A stretch of DNA of 64,000 bases, from assembly GCF_000729995.1 (NCBI RefSeq), contig NZ_JNFG01000031.1, positions 19,398 to 83,397 on the forward strand, read 5' to 3'. The notes beneath the pieces were generated by a model that was not told the DNA's origin, made no database searches, and saw only the letters and a list, made by a program, of their open reading frames with translations. A program made the translations under genes and the position numbers. This document shows positions 26,379 to 36,006 of this stretch, in pieces; the first letter of the stretch is position 1, and every line of letters begins with the position of its first letter. This stretch comes from Caballeronia sordidicola. Its GTDB lineage: Bacteria; Pseudomonadota; Gammaproteobacteria; Burkholderiales; Burkholderiaceae.

Positions 26379-27557
26379 TCAGTGGCCCGTGTTCTCAAAA
26401 GGCAGATGCCAGACGGTCACGGTGTTCGTGTTGTCGTCGACTGCCGCAAAGCGCACGAACCCATGCTCTGGCTGCCCAAACGCGATGCCAAACGGACCAT
26501 CGACTGCCGGGTCGATGGAAAACTGAGCGACGAAGCGGCCCTGCGGCGTAAACTCAACGATTTCGCTCGGATGCTTCGGATCGGCGTTGACCGCGTCGCC
26601 GTTCGCGACGAACAGATGGCCGTTCGGTCCGAGGGCCATTCCGAGCGGGCCGCGCAGATGGCCGTTGTCCGCGTAGATCAGCACGCCCTTGCTGCCGTCG
26701 TGCTGCGAGCTGCCCGCGCCGTAGACGGCGAAGATCGCGTTGTCGGCGGTCGAGGCGACATACAGTACATCGCGCTGCGGATCGTAGGCAAGTCCCGTGG
26801 GTCCGAGGACCAGTGCTGATGGATCGGGGCGAAATGTGTAGCCGGAGGCAATCTTCGTGGCGCGGTTCAGATGGACGCCGTTGTCGTCGATGCTAACGTC
26901 GAGCCTCGTGACGGTGCCATCCAGCACGTTGGACACAAATACCTTCGCATGGTCGCCCTCATCGAAGATCGTCAGATCCCAGGGACCGTTGATCTTTGCC
27001 GCCGGGGGCATCCATTCGGCAATTTGACTGCCACTTCGATTGATCACCAGCAGCGAGCCGGCCGTTGGGGATGTACCGTCCTTGGTCGGTACATTGCCTA
27101 CCAGTACGAAGCCGGCCCTGAGCACACCGAGCGCCGTGCTCAAACCGAGACGCGCCGGACCCTGGAAGAACGTGACCGGATTGCCGCGCGGCACGATCTT
27201 GACGATGGTGGTGCCTTTGCCCTGAAGGTTGCCGGCGCTCTGCGAGTTGTTGAAATTGGACACGAGCAGGTCACCTGCTGCGATCGTGCCGTAGCCGGGG
27301 AAACCGTCGGGCACGAACGCGACGCCATACGGATTGAGGTCACCGTTGGTGGGCACCGTCGATGAGGTGACGAACGAGGACGGCAGCAGCGCCGTGAGGT
27401 CATCGGCAATGGCGCTGCCCGCTAAGGAAAGCGCGAGACTGGTGCCGTATAGCGTGCTCAGCAGCAAGCGTTTCAGCGCGCGGCCTTTTCCACGGGCAAC
27501 GCGGTGGCAGGGTTGCCAGCCGAACTTCGGAGTAAGACTTTGCATGAGGGGATTCAT
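26379..27557 (-). CDS. TIGR03118-family secreted beta-propeller-like protein
   Basis: A 392-residue protein with an export signal (basic RALKRLL, then STLYGTSLALSLAGSAIA, probable cleavage after SAIA). The mature part has NHL/SMP-30-like blades with repeated motifs such as NPYGVAFVPDGFPG, GPTGLAYDPQRDVLYVAST and GPLGMALGPNGHLFVANG. This is the pattern of TIGR03118, a periplasmic or extracellular family of unknown function. The ATG at 27557 has GGAGAG about 10 bases upstream and places the signal peptide at a sensible depth; the frame is open to 27632. Monocistronic. Confidence 0.82.
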   Translation of the reverse strand: MNPLMQSLTPKFGWQPCHRVARGKGRALKRLLLSTLYGTSLALSLAGSAIADDLTALLPSSFVTSSTVPTNGDLNPYGVAFVPDGFPGYGTIAAGDLLVSNFNNSQSAGNLQGKGTTIVKIVPRGNPVTFFQGPARLGLSTALGVLRAGFVLVGNVPTKDGTSPTAGSLLVINRSGSQIAEWMPPAAKINGPWDLTIFDEGDHAKVFVSNVLDGTVTRLDVSIDDNGVHLNRATKIASGYTFRPDPSALVLGPTGLAYDPQRDVLYVASTADNAIFAVYGAGSSQHDGSKGVLIYADNGHLRGPLGMALGPNGHLFVANGDAVNADPKHPSEIVEFTPQGRFVAQFSIDPAVDGPFGIAFGQPEHGFVRFAAVDDNTNTVTVWHLPFENTGH

Positions 27558-28230
27558 GACTTCGCTCTCCACGAATGCTGCGGGGCGGGCGCGTCTGTTG
27601 TCGCTGCACGCATCGCGTGCCGGCCGCCGCAAGCGAATTTCGCCCGTGACAGCAGTCTTGCGACTCGAACGCGGGTCGCACAGCGTCGGCAGCAGTGGGG
27701 CGAATTACGTAAACCACGTAAAAGCAGACCCGTTGCCGGCGAGTGCGCGGCGAACGAGGCATGCGTCATTCACAACTAGAACTGGATCGTCCGATGGCAA
27801 ACGCGAATGCGGGCGAGGCGTGTGCAGTAAACGGATGACAGGGCTAAATATTCCAGCGTGATGGCGATACCGGGGTCGCTTGCCCCGCTAATTCCTTAGC
27901 TAATACAGTTGCTGGCCACGATGGATCGCGACGTTCGTCGGTTACGCCCGCATCCTCATGCGAAAACGTCCCCCGTGACCTCCGGTTCTGGTCCCTGCGC
28001 CGGCGTTGGCGTTCGTCATCTTTCAAAAGCGCTTTGGCGACTTCTCCCCCTCGAAGGTCCGTTGCCTGGGCGGAGCCGACGTTGGAACGTCTGTGTGAAA
28101 GAGCAGACCAATAGCCGCAGGTGGCCGAACAGCGACGGATGGCTATCGGCTCACATCGACTCACTGCGAGCCGTCGACCCAGCGCGCGTGAAGCTGACGG
28201 ACACGGGTATTACGCTCCAGGCGCTTTCAG
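27558..28230. other. About 670 bp between the propeller gene and the hybrid kinase gene
   Basis: Includes the 5' leader of the propeller gene. From 27780 to 28230 no reading frame has coding character on either strand. The segment 27990-28100 contains CCAACGTCGGCTCCGCC (minus strand) and similar words found in other eroded gaps. No promoter for a further gene seen. Confidence 0.4.
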
Positions 28231-30093
28231 TCACCGGTCCTTCGCGAGATCAGGAAGCATCTTCCGTTGACCAGCAACGAACCTGCTGATTTCCGCCAGC
28301 AAGTTTTCCGGTGTCGACGACTTGCGCAATAGCACGAGTGGTTCGGGGAAGTCGCGAAGCACGCTATCGGACATTAGCTCGCCGGTGATAAATGCGACGG
28401 GAATCGTTCCCGCCCACGCGAAGTGGCGCCTGATCCGATCAGCCACTTCCTTGCCGGTGACTCCGTTACGCAGCCGGATATCGGTGACGATAAGATCGGG
28501 AATGCGGCTGTCGTCGGCGAGGATGGCTTCAAAGCCAGCCATCGACTCCGCGGCCTGCACAAGCGCGCCTGCGCTCGAGAAAAGACGCCGTAGGCCTTCA
28601 AGGACGGTCGGTTCGTCGTCGCACAGGAGCATAAACACACCATTGAGAACTGGCGTGTGGACGTCGCCATCTAGCCCCTTCGCCACGATAGCCGGGGACG
28701 TTGTCGATATCGTCGCGTAGAGTGAAAAGCGCGATCCCCGCCCTTCCACCGACGTAAAACTCATGCCGTGTCCCGGCAGAATGCGGATCACACGATGCAC
28801 GATCGATAGCCCCAGTCCCAGTCCTTTCAAACGGTCGCGCCCCGGATTATTGATCTGATAGTACTCGGTGAAAATCGCCTCCCGATCGGCCAACCCAATG
28901 CCGATTCCGGTATCCCATACATCCACGCGCACTCTTGCGTCAAGCTGCACCCAGCCAAGCACGACGCCGCCCGACGACGTGTTCTTGATCGCGTTCGATA
29001 CAAGGTTGGAAACGGCTCTCTTAAAGAGCGATCGGTCGGTCTCGATGGACGACGGAGGACTCCGCCGCCTGGCGAATCTAAAATCGATTCCCTGCAAGCG
29101 CGCCGTCTCACGATATTGCTCGAAGACTTCGGTCAATAGGCCATGCGTATTGACTGACGCAAGGCGGGGAACATACGAGCCCAGTTCGCTATAGTCTTGA
29201 ATGTCCTTGAACATGCTGACGATGTCCAACGCGGTCTGCTCGATGACATCGAGGTCGCGATCCACCGTGCGTCCCTCGCTGACCCGGGTCCGGACGCTGT
29301 GGATGAAGAGGTTGATTGCGGCAAGAGGTTGCTGGATGTCGTGATACGCCGATGAAAAGAATCGCTCTTTTTCCTTGGCGAGCTCTTGCATACGTTTGTT
29401 CTGCTCACGAACCGCGCGCGAGGCCGCTTCGACGCGCCGCTTGGCCGCGCGCAGGGAGCGCCGATACATGAATTCGCGCCTCGCGGCACGTTCCAGCGGA
29501 ATGCAGAGGAGCAAACCGACGATATACATCATTGGCACCATCGTAGCGTGCGCAATCACCGACTCCATGCGCGTGCCAACGCTCTGGCCGCTGGGTTTGA
29601 AATAGAGCATGACGAGGTAACCGACAACACATAGCCCAATCAGCCAGGCCGCAGTGATCACCCGAAGCCGGAAGGCCATGAATATCATGAAAAGGGCAAA
29701 CGTCAGGATCGGATAAGCTTCCCGCCAGGCCAGATCGCCCGGATAGATCTGTACCATTCTCAGGACCGCGAACCAGCAACTGATCGTCCAGACACTGAGC
29801 AGCCCGACGCCCCAGCGCTCGTCGAGTGCGCGTGGGCTCCACCACAGCACGGGCACCGTCATGCCGATCGTCCCGGCGATTCTCAGCAGAATGAGTTCTT
29901 TGTGGTGCAGATGGGAGGGATCGAGTACGTCTAACCGCCCGAAGTCGTGGATGGAAAACACGACCCACAATGCGGTGAAGATTGTGATGGCGAGTCTCCG
30001 CTGTCCGAAGAAGCGCCGTGCGTAGTCCATCCGGAACGCACGTTCCTGATCTGCCGATCTGAACCTGCGCACCGTGAGGCCTGACGATCTCAT
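28231..30093 (-). CDS. Membrane hybrid histidine kinase with C-terminal receiver
   Basis: A 620-residue protein with about six N-terminal transmembrane helices (residues 30-210) and no large periplasmic domain. A coiled segment leads to a HisKA domain with the histidine in SSAYHDIQQPLAAI, then HATPase_c (NLVSNAIKNTSSGG, WDTGIGIG, GLGLGLSIVHRV). The C-terminal receiver has the acidic pair in LLCDDEP, the phospho-acceptor Asp in IVTDIRL, Thr in FITGEL and Lys in LLRKSSTP. All catalytic residues are present. No separate DNA-binding regulator is adjacent, so it may feed a phosphorelay elsewhere. Signal unknown. Confidence 0.9.
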   Translation of the reverse strand: MRSSGLTVRRFRSADQERAFRMDYARRFFGQRRLAITIFTALWVVFSIHDFGRLDVLDPSHLHHKELILLRIAGTIGMTVPVLWWSPRALDERWGVGLLSVWTISCWFAVLRMVQIYPGDLAWREAYPILTFALFMIFMAFRLRVITAAWLIGLCVVGYLVMLYFKPSGQSVGTRMESVIAHATMVPMMYIVGLLLCIPLERAARREFMYRRSLRAAKRRVEAASRAVREQNKRMQELAKEKERFFSSAYHDIQQPLAAINLFIHSVRTRVSEGRTVDRDLDVIEQTALDIVSMFKDIQDYSELGSYVPRLASVNTHGLLTEVFEQYRETARLQGIDFRFARRRSPPSSIETDRSLFKRAVSNLVSNAIKNTSSGGVVLGWVQLDARVRVDVWDTGIGIGLADREAIFTEYYQINNPGRDRLKGLGLGLSIVHRVIRILPGHGMSFTSVEGRGSRFSLYATISTTSPAIVAKGLDGDVHTPVLNGVFMLLCDDEPTVLEGLRRLFSSAGALVQAAESMAGFEAILADDSRIPDLIVTDIRLRNGVTGKEVADRIRRHFAWAGTIPVAFITGELMSDSVLRDFPEPLVLLRKSSTPENLLAEISRFVAGQRKMLPDLAKDR

Positions 30094-30471
30094 GACGGCG
30101 CTCGATCAGGAAATTCGCCGTCCGCGGATAGGGCAGCGTGCAATTCAAACAGAATAGCAGGCCCCTATCCAAAGCCACACACACAAATGTAGCGTTCTGG
30201 ATGCGCCTGCCAGACCTGGAACGCCTACATCTTTCCAGACTCGATTCGGGCCGCTTACCTACCTACGTGGGTGGCGACGGCGTCTGGTTCGACCGAGAAT
30301 CGAGATGACAGCATCGGCAAACGAGAACCGAGGTTTTTGTAACTGTTATTCGCCTCGGTGCGCCGTCCTCTCCCGGACTTCGTTCCCATTGTTTTTGTTC
30401 TTGAGGCGGTCCGGGTCTGTCTCGTCTCGTCGCAACCGGATGTTGCGGCAACGCTCGTTAAGGAGATTCTC
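30094..30471. other. 378-bp divergent intergenic region
   Basis: Separates the hybrid kinase gene (minus) from the DUF4148 gene (plus) and must hold both promoters. No consensus promoter or operator stands out. No coding sequence. Confidence 0.4.
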
Positions 30472-30735
30472 ATGAAAACAGTCTTGCTCGTCGCTGGTGG
30501 ACTACTCTGCACGTGCGCCTTGCACGCCAATGCGCAGGCCACCGGCACAAATCCGACGACTGGGGTGCAGACCAGCGCGGACAACTCGGAAGGTTCGGAC
30601 ATGTCTGGAAACTCCATGTCTGGCGCTCCTGCCACGCTCCAAGGCAAAACCCGCGCGGAAGTCTATCAAGACCTTGTGCGCTCACAAACAAACGGCGAAG
30701 CGGCGCGGCTGCAAGAACTCTTTAAAGGCAATTGA
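30472..30735 (+). CDS. DUF4148-type small exported protein
   Basis: An 87-residue protein with a signal peptide (MKTVLLVAGGLLCTCALHANAQA compressed to basic start, hydrophobic core and ANA|QA site). A Ser/Gly/Asn-rich linker with repeated MSGNSMSGAP follows, then the DUF4148 hallmark TRAEVYQDLVRSQTNGEAAR. AAGGAG precedes the ATG at 30472 by 7 bases. Function unknown; Burkholderiaceae carry many paralogues. A second, repeat-expanded member lies at 58.5 kb. Confidence 0.85.
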   Translation: MKTVLLVAGGLLCTCALHANAQATGTNPTTGVQTSADNSEGSDMSGNSMSGAPATLQGKTRAEVYQDLVRSQTNGEAARLQELFKGN

Positions 30736-30812
30736 GCTTCCCTTGATCTGCAATCGGGGCTGCGCGCGAAAAGGGAAGGTGATCGCAATAAGAATTCCGT
30801 AAATCAATCGCA

Positions 30813-31343
30813 CTACGGCAAAGCGCCGACCGGCCTGCTGAACAGCATGAACGGCCAGGCGGCCAGAATCCGGATCATCATTGCGGGAGGGTATCCGGGA
30901 TGGCTGGGCAAGCCGTCTTGCGCCTCCACTTCCGAGCGTTTGAATCGGGTGCAGATCCGCATTTCCACCGGCGGCGCATCCGCTCCGAAAGGGGTGCGGA
31001 ACGCTGACACCCAGGGTCGCTTGTCGTCAAAGGCCAAGTACATCGGTGTTGCGCAGCAACTCGCGATCATCCGTCTGGTCTTCGAGGGGGCGGTCAGTCT
31101 CATCGCCTGGAGTCGATCTGCGCCCCGCGTGCAGGCAATGCGATCGCGGCGGAACACCATGAACTCCGTGCCGCCGTCGACGCTGGACGCTCGCTCTGAA
31201 TTGGCGGATGCGGCGAGACGTTGGGCTGCCGTCTGGCAGTCGTCGCAGTAGCACGCATTGACCATAATGGGCTGAGCCCAGGCACTGATCTCGACCGCGC
31301 CACATTGGCAGTGCGCCACGTGTGCTGGATTTCTTGTGGCCAT
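30813..31343 (-). CDS. GFA-like (glutathione-dependent formaldehyde-activating fold) zinc protein
   Basis: A protein of about 176 residues with the zinc-binding cysteine pattern of the GFA/CENP-V fold: HCQCGAVEISAW, then NACYCDDCQ, then ASCCATPMYLAF. It resembles the DUF6151 branch rather than GFA itself. The ATG at 31343 is preceded by TGGAG; a GTG three codons earlier is possible. Despite the family name most members have no shown formaldehyde activity. Monocistronic and convergent with the DUF4148 gene. Confidence 0.8.
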   Translation of the reverse strand: MATRNPAHVAHCQCGAVEISAWAQPIMVNACYCDDCQTAAQRLAASANSERASSVDGGTEFMVFRRDRIACTRGADRLQAMRLTAPSKTRRMIASCCATPMYLAFDDKRPWVSAFRTPFGADAPPVEMRICTRFKRSEVEAQDGLPSHPGYPPAMMIRILAAWPFMLFSRPVGALP

Positions 31344-31839
31344 AGGCTCCACTCAGTGAGGTTTGACTATCTCAGACGACAGTTTAAAAGCAATGCAGTT
31401 GGCAAGAGAGGCCAAAGCCGCAAGTTACATGGCGACGAACGACCGAAACTAGCCGTTGAGTGCCGCACGCAAGTGCTTACGGCCGTCACCGCGACATGCA
31501 GCACCACTGACCGTAGCAACCCATTGCCAACCCTCGAATATGCCTTGTGGACGTTCTCGCGCCAAGAAGCAGAACTTCGCGCACACACGGTCAAACCGGC
31601 AAGTACGTGACCAACACGAACTCGACGCAATCCAGATGAAAGGTATCGAAGGCAGATGTAAATGCGGCTGATTATTATTTGCATTTTCATTGACCAACAT
31701 GCACGCGGTCGCTACGATCTGACGCTCATTGGAACGTTCGAACGGCAATAGCTGAGCGCGTATGGCACTTGCCGGACAACAAACCATGTTTGGCGCGCAC
31801 TAGCGCATCGATTTTTGCTTAACAAGTTTGGACGCGAAC
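31344..31839. other. About 500-bp intergenic region, no gene recognised
   Basis: Divergent spacer between the GFA-like gene and cytochrome b561. Around 31730-31760 the words GGAACGTTCGAACGGC recall the degenerate patches seen elsewhere. No consensus promoter identified. Confidence 0.4.
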
Positions 31840-32475
31840 ATGTCTGTGAACCGGGGGCTGCAATCGGCACCACATAGCCGAAACAACGCAGACGACGCGC
31901 AAGCCGCGATCATTCAGAATGTTGGCCTTGAGGAGCACAACGCACGGCGGTTGAAACGCGGGCACGATCCGGATCGTTACGATGGCGTCGCCCGGCTTTT
32001 CCATTGGGTATTCGCCTCCGGAATCATTTACGCCAGTATTGCGGGCTACGCGCTCGCACAGCTTTCGAGCGGACCGGAGCGTGATTTCCTGTCGCGACTG
32101 AATATGTCAATCGCTACAGTGCTGATCGTGCTTTTCCCACTGCGCGTGTGCTGGAAGTTCGTGCGAATCGAGCCGCGAGCGCTTCCAGATGTTTCCGAAG
32201 TACAGCTCGCGCTGGCACACCGAGTGCACATTTTGATCTACATAACGATGTTTGCCGTGCTGGCGAGCGGCTTCCTGATGGTCCCGAATGGTTATTCATT
32301 TTTCGGTCTGGTCGAGATTCACACGCCCTTCGTGAAAGGCGCGCTCATCGACAAACTTTTCGTCATACATCGCGCAAGTTGCGCACTGCTGGCGGGGCTA
32401 GTTTTGCTGCACGTGCTTGCGGTCGTCAAGCATCAGTTGATCGCCCGTAACGACGTGTTGCGAAGAATGCTGTGA
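31840..32475 (+). CDS. Cytochrome b561 family diheme membrane protein
   Basis: A 211-residue protein with a hydrophilic N-terminus of about 50 residues and four transmembrane helices. Heme-ligand histidines are placed as in prokaryotic b561: ARLFHWVFA in helix 1, LAHRVHILIYI in helix 3, and VIHRASC plus LHVLAVVKHQL in helix 4. It probably moves electrons between quinol and a periplasmic or cytoplasmic partner in the inner membrane. The ATG at 31840 is preferred to the TTG at 31828; neither has a strong ribosome site. Monocistronic. Confidence 0.87.
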   Translation: MSVNRGLQSAPHSRNNADDAQAAIIQNVGLEEHNARRLKRGHDPDRYDGVARLFHWVFASGIIYASIAGYALAQLSSGPERDFLSRLNMSIATVLIVLFPLRVCWKFVRIEPRALPDVSEVQLALAHRVHILIYITMFAVLASGFLMVPNGYSFFGLVEIHTPFVKGALIDKLFVIHRASCALLAGLVLLHVLAVVKHQLIARNDVLRRML

Positions 32476-32674
32476 ATGCTGTCCGGCGCCGCAACGGGCG
32501 ATCAGTACCGCCTTTCTGCTTGCCACCCTGCGTCGGGCCTGCCCACGGGAACGGTCTTGAATTGGCTGGCCGGCGTCTCTTGTTTGTTTGAAACCGACAT
32601 CTGGATGTCTCATCGACCGTGCGATCGAATGAGGCTTCGTGGCCGCACGCCGCCTAACGAAAGTTCTCTGTGTT

Positions 32675-33313
32675 TCAAATCGCTTCAAACATTTTCTCCA
32701 AGACCGCATTCTGCGCATGAAGCAGAAATGCCTTCGCCTGGACGACGCGACAGCTGGCATGCATCATCGCGCTTTCGGAAACTTCCTCGCCGCGAGAAAC
32801 GGGTGGACACGGCAAGAATTCGGCGTCTGGTCGCCGTTTCTCCAAAATCCCAGTTGTGATTTGATAGCTGGATAATTCCTCTGGCTTGGCTTCCGCGGGC
32901 CAACAGTCCGTCACTAGAATATGGGTGTCGGAGAGTTCATCAAGGTCAGTGCTCGTGTAGAAACGAGGCGTAGCGCCCGGCGATGTCCGCGCGTGCCACC
33001 TCTCCGGATAGACTTGGACGACCGTAATCGGCAGCGCCTCGGCAGCCTCGATCCAGGAGCCTAGAATATTCGATTCGGGGGATACGACGCCCACTTTTAT
33101 CCCGTCGATCGTGCCGTGTCTATGGAAGTAAAACGCGAGATCTCCAAGCGTCTCACACGGATGGTTTTGCCGAGTGCGGGCATTGATGACGGGTCCTGTG
33201 TCTCGGCTGGGGGTCGCTGTGACAGGAGCCTGAAAATGGCTGTTGAAACTTTCGGGACGAGCTGGATAGCCCCCTTCAGGTTCATGAGACTGCGTGTCGA
33301 ATCTCCTTGCATT
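32675..33313 (-). pseudogene. Truncated carbamoyltransferase (ornithine/aspartate carbamoyltransferase family)
   Basis: The open minus-strand frame begins after a TGA at 33314-33316. It contains PVINARTRQNHPCETLGDL, matching the PV(V/I)N...HP(C/T)QALxD carbamoyltransferase motif, then IKVGVVSPESN, DTHILVTDCWP and FLPCPPVSRGEEVSES, the C-terminal ornithine/aspartate-binding region. The carbamoyl-phosphate half is missing in this frame. A frame-shifted stretch upstream (33097-33312) reads DSTRSLMNLKGAIQL, reminiscent of the STRTR site. It lies beside argG but separated from it by an IS66 relic. I consider it non-functional. Confidence 0.7.
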
Positions 33314-33758
33314 TCACGGTGGCAGCGGATCCCAACCGGACCGGCAGGGAACGCCGCAAGACTCTCATGTAGGGGTTGACGACAGTACGGATGAAATTTT
33401 CATACAAATAATTCTTACACTATCTTACGGATACGCGGCGCGGGATCTGGCGTGACGTACCGAGCCATCGTAAGCGTCCGCGCGAGGCCGTCCTTACGCG
33501 AAATCGCGACTAAGCGGCGTATGAGGGCGACTGATCAGCAACGGCCCACGGCAGCAATTCGCTCACGTGATTGACCGGATGGGCGGTAATGCGAGAGAGG
33601 ACACGGCGCAGATATGCCTCGGGATCGAGGCCATTTAGCGGTAACCAACATGTAGATCGAGGCGTAACCGGCAAACGCCCGATGGCGATCACTTGAGCTG
33701 AATCCCGGTGTACGCCAAACATCTTCGTAAGGGTGCGCTCCTATCCGTGTCCCAGGTC
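33314..33758. other. Junction region between carbamoyltransferase relic and argG
   Basis: Holds the IS66 transposase relic (33510-33722). The stretch 33380-33420 is AT-rich (ATTTTCATACAAATAATTC). No intact gene. The lack of any complete insertion-sequence ends suggests an old insertion that has decayed and deleted. Confidence 0.5.
33510..33722 (-). mobile_element. IS66-family transposase C-terminal relic
   Basis: The minus-strand frame ends LNGLDPEAYLRRVLSRITAH followed by PVNHVSELLPWAVAD. This is the conserved C-terminal tail of the IS66 TnpC transposase (LNGxDPxAYLxxVLxRIxxHPxxxxxELLPW). Only about 50 codons are recognisable and no terminal repeats or TnpA/TnpB genes are seen. It sits between a truncated carbamoyltransferase and argG and probably marks the event that disrupted the former. 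Confidence 0.88.
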
Positions 33759-35093
33759 TTACTGGGCGTCTTCTTTCAGCTGCGGTAGAGCTGAGGTTTC
33801 GCCTGGGGTCAGCAGGCCGACCTGCGCGTAGACACGGAGCTTTTCGCGCGTATCGTTGATGTCCAGGTTGCGCATGGTCAACTGCCCGATCCGGTCGCGC
33901 GGCGAGAACGTCGACGCAACTTTTTCCATCGACAGCCGCTCCGGCTGATAGGTCAGGTTCGGCGACTTCGTGCTCATGATCGAATAGTCATTGCCGCGCC
34001 GAAGCTCAATGGTCACTTCACCGGTGATTGCACGGGCCACCCAGCGCTGGGCGGTTTCGCGCAGCATGATCGCTTGCGGGTCGAACCAGCGGCCCTGGTA
34101 CAGCAGGCGTCCGAGACGGCGGCCGCTATCGCGGTACTGCTCGATCGTGTCCTCGTTGTGGATGCCCGTCACGAGCCGCTCGTACGCAATGTGCAGCAGC
34201 GCAAGCCCCGGCGCCTCATAGATCCCGCGGCTCTTCGCCTCGATGATCCGGTTCTCGATCTGATCGCTCATTCCGAGTCCGTGGCGCCCGCCGATACGGT
34301 TTGCCTCCAGCAGCAGTTCGACCGCATCTGGAAACTCCACGCCGTTCAAAGCTGTCGGCCTGCCCTCTTCGAAACGGACCGTGACCTGTTCGCGGGCGAT
34401 CTGCACCTCGTCGCGCCAGAACGCCACGCCCATGATCGGGTTGACGATCTGCATGCCACTTTCGAGGCTTTCGAGGTCCTTGGCTTCGTGCGTCGCACCC
34501 AGCAGATTGGAGTCGGTCGAGTAAGCTTTCTCCGCCGACATCTTGTAGTCGAATCCGGATTTGCGCATGAATTCGGACATCTCGGCGCGCCCACCCAGTT
34601 CGTCGATGAACGCCTGATCGAGCCACGGCTTGTAGATCTTGAGGTCCGGGTTCACCAAGAGGCCATAACGATAGAACCGCTCGATGTCGTTGCCTTTATA
34701 CGTGCTGCCATCGCCCCAGATATTGACGCCATCCTGCTTCATCGCGGCGACAAGCATGGTTCCCGTCACCGCGCGGCCGATCGGCGTCGTATTGAAATAG
34801 GTCACGCCGGCGGTTGAAATATGGAATGCGCCAGACTGCAAAGCCGCAATGCCTTCGGCCACGAGCTGCGCCCGGCAGTCAATCAACCGCGCGCCTTCTG
34901 CGCCGTACTGTATCGCCCGACGGGGAATCTCATCGTAATCATCCTCGTCGGGTTGGCCCAGGTTAGCGGTGTAAGCGAACGGTACCGCGCCTTTGAGGCG
35001 CATCCAATGCAGCGCCGCGCTGGTATCGAGGCCGCCGGAGAACGCGATTCCGACGCGCTGCTGGACGGGAAGATTTTCGAGAATGGTGGTCAT
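33759..35093 (-). CDS. argG: Argininosuccinate synthase
   Basis: A 444-residue enzyme joining citrulline and aspartate with ATP to form argininosuccinate in arginine synthesis. The ATP pyrophosphatase loop IAFSGGLDTSAA lies at residues 16-27. WGDGSTYKGNDIERFYRYG and KPWLDQAFIDELGG follow in the synthase body. Length and motifs match the E. coli-type (type 2) ArgG rather than the 400-residue type 1. No arginine genes other than the broken carbamoyltransferase are nearby, so this may be an acquired or duplicate copy. Intact as read. Confidence 0.95.
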   Translation of the reverse strand: MTTILENLPVQQRVGIAFSGGLDTSAALHWMRLKGAVPFAYTANLGQPDEDDYDEIPRRAIQYGAEGARLIDCRAQLVAEGIAALQSGAFHISTAGVTYFNTTPIGRAVTGTMLVAAMKQDGVNIWGDGSTYKGNDIERFYRYGLLVNPDLKIYKPWLDQAFIDELGGRAEMSEFMRKSGFDYKMSAEKAYSTDSNLLGATHEAKDLESLESGMQIVNPIMGVAFWRDEVQIAREQVTVRFEEGRPTALNGVEFPDAVELLLEANRIGGRHGLGMSDQIENRIIEAKSRGIYEAPGLALLHIAYERLVTGIHNEDTIEQYRDSGRRLGRLLYQGRWFDPQAIMLRETAQRWVARAITGEVTIELRRGNDYSIMSTKSPNLTYQPERLSMEKVASTFSPRDRIGQLTMRNLDINDTREKLRVYAQVGLLTPGETSALPQLKEDAQ

Positions 35094-36006
35094 GATGGAA
35101 TCATCCGGTTAAGAGCTGACGTACAAGCTAACAGAGGCGGGGCCGCGCCTCCGACTCGAGCGCCCCAGAGGGTAGCTCGACTGTTTCGACCCCGAAGTTG
35201 AAAATTCGAGCAACGATTTTCAACGATTTGGACGTCGCTGTCGAATCGCCGGTTCTGGCCCAGGCCGTGTCAGACTCAAAATCACCCGATTTCAGGGTGC
35301 GCTTTACCCCTCCCGAGGTGCTGCGAGGCCTGTATGGATTAGCGCGTTCTGACAGGCCGCTTTTTGTGCTGGCCAGAGACCTGCGTGATCCGCCGGCGCG
35401 CTTGGCATCGTCGCCGCGCGGGCACATCAAGGTTGTCACGATCGAGGCGCGTGCAACAGGCGCGAGACGGTAGCGGGCATTTCGCTCATGAACAAGCGTG
35501 ATATTTATAAGAAGTGAGTATCTCAATCAAGCATTCTTTTTCATATGCAAAGTAATAGGCATGGCGGTTTCAAGTTAAATCCTTAATCATTTGTAGGTTT
35601 TCTCTTACCCCAAAGTGGGTCTATCCTTATAGAAATCGGTTATATCCTTTGGATTTCTGAATTTCTAATGCATTGGTTAGTTTTGTTAGTCTAAGATAGG
35701 TCGAAACGAGCGCTAGCTTTCCGGTCCAGATTGTTTGCATCAATCGGCCGGCTGGAGATCCACATCGGTCGGAGACGTCTACTCTATTCGCGGAATTCAC
35801 AACACACACGACGCATTGGAGCGTCAACATAAGGCGAAGCGGTCTACCAGCAGTTCCGAAGCCCATGCATGCGCGCAATCGCAATGACTCGCAACGCATC
35901 GTGAGGGCTAACAGGCGCCCGTCCGTACCGTACTGTCGAATTCCTGAAGTACTAATTGGACCTGCCAGCCTCGTAGCGGGCTCCAAAGCCATTCCAAGAG
36001 AAAGAG
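35094..36006. other. 913-bp intergenic region, no gene recognised
   Basis: The first 400 bases are GC-rich with overlapping open frames on both strands (35128-35526 minus, 35198-35473 plus) that match nothing I know. The next 250 bases (35490-35720) are clearly AT-rich and suit a promoter zone for the regulator at 36007. The direction-defining elements cannot be fixed by eye. Confidence 0.4.

Noticed and set aside
35128..35526. Overlapping open frames on both strands downstream of the argG start
   Set aside because: Neither has recognisable motifs or a ribosome site and composition is Arg/Ser-rich; left as non-coding.
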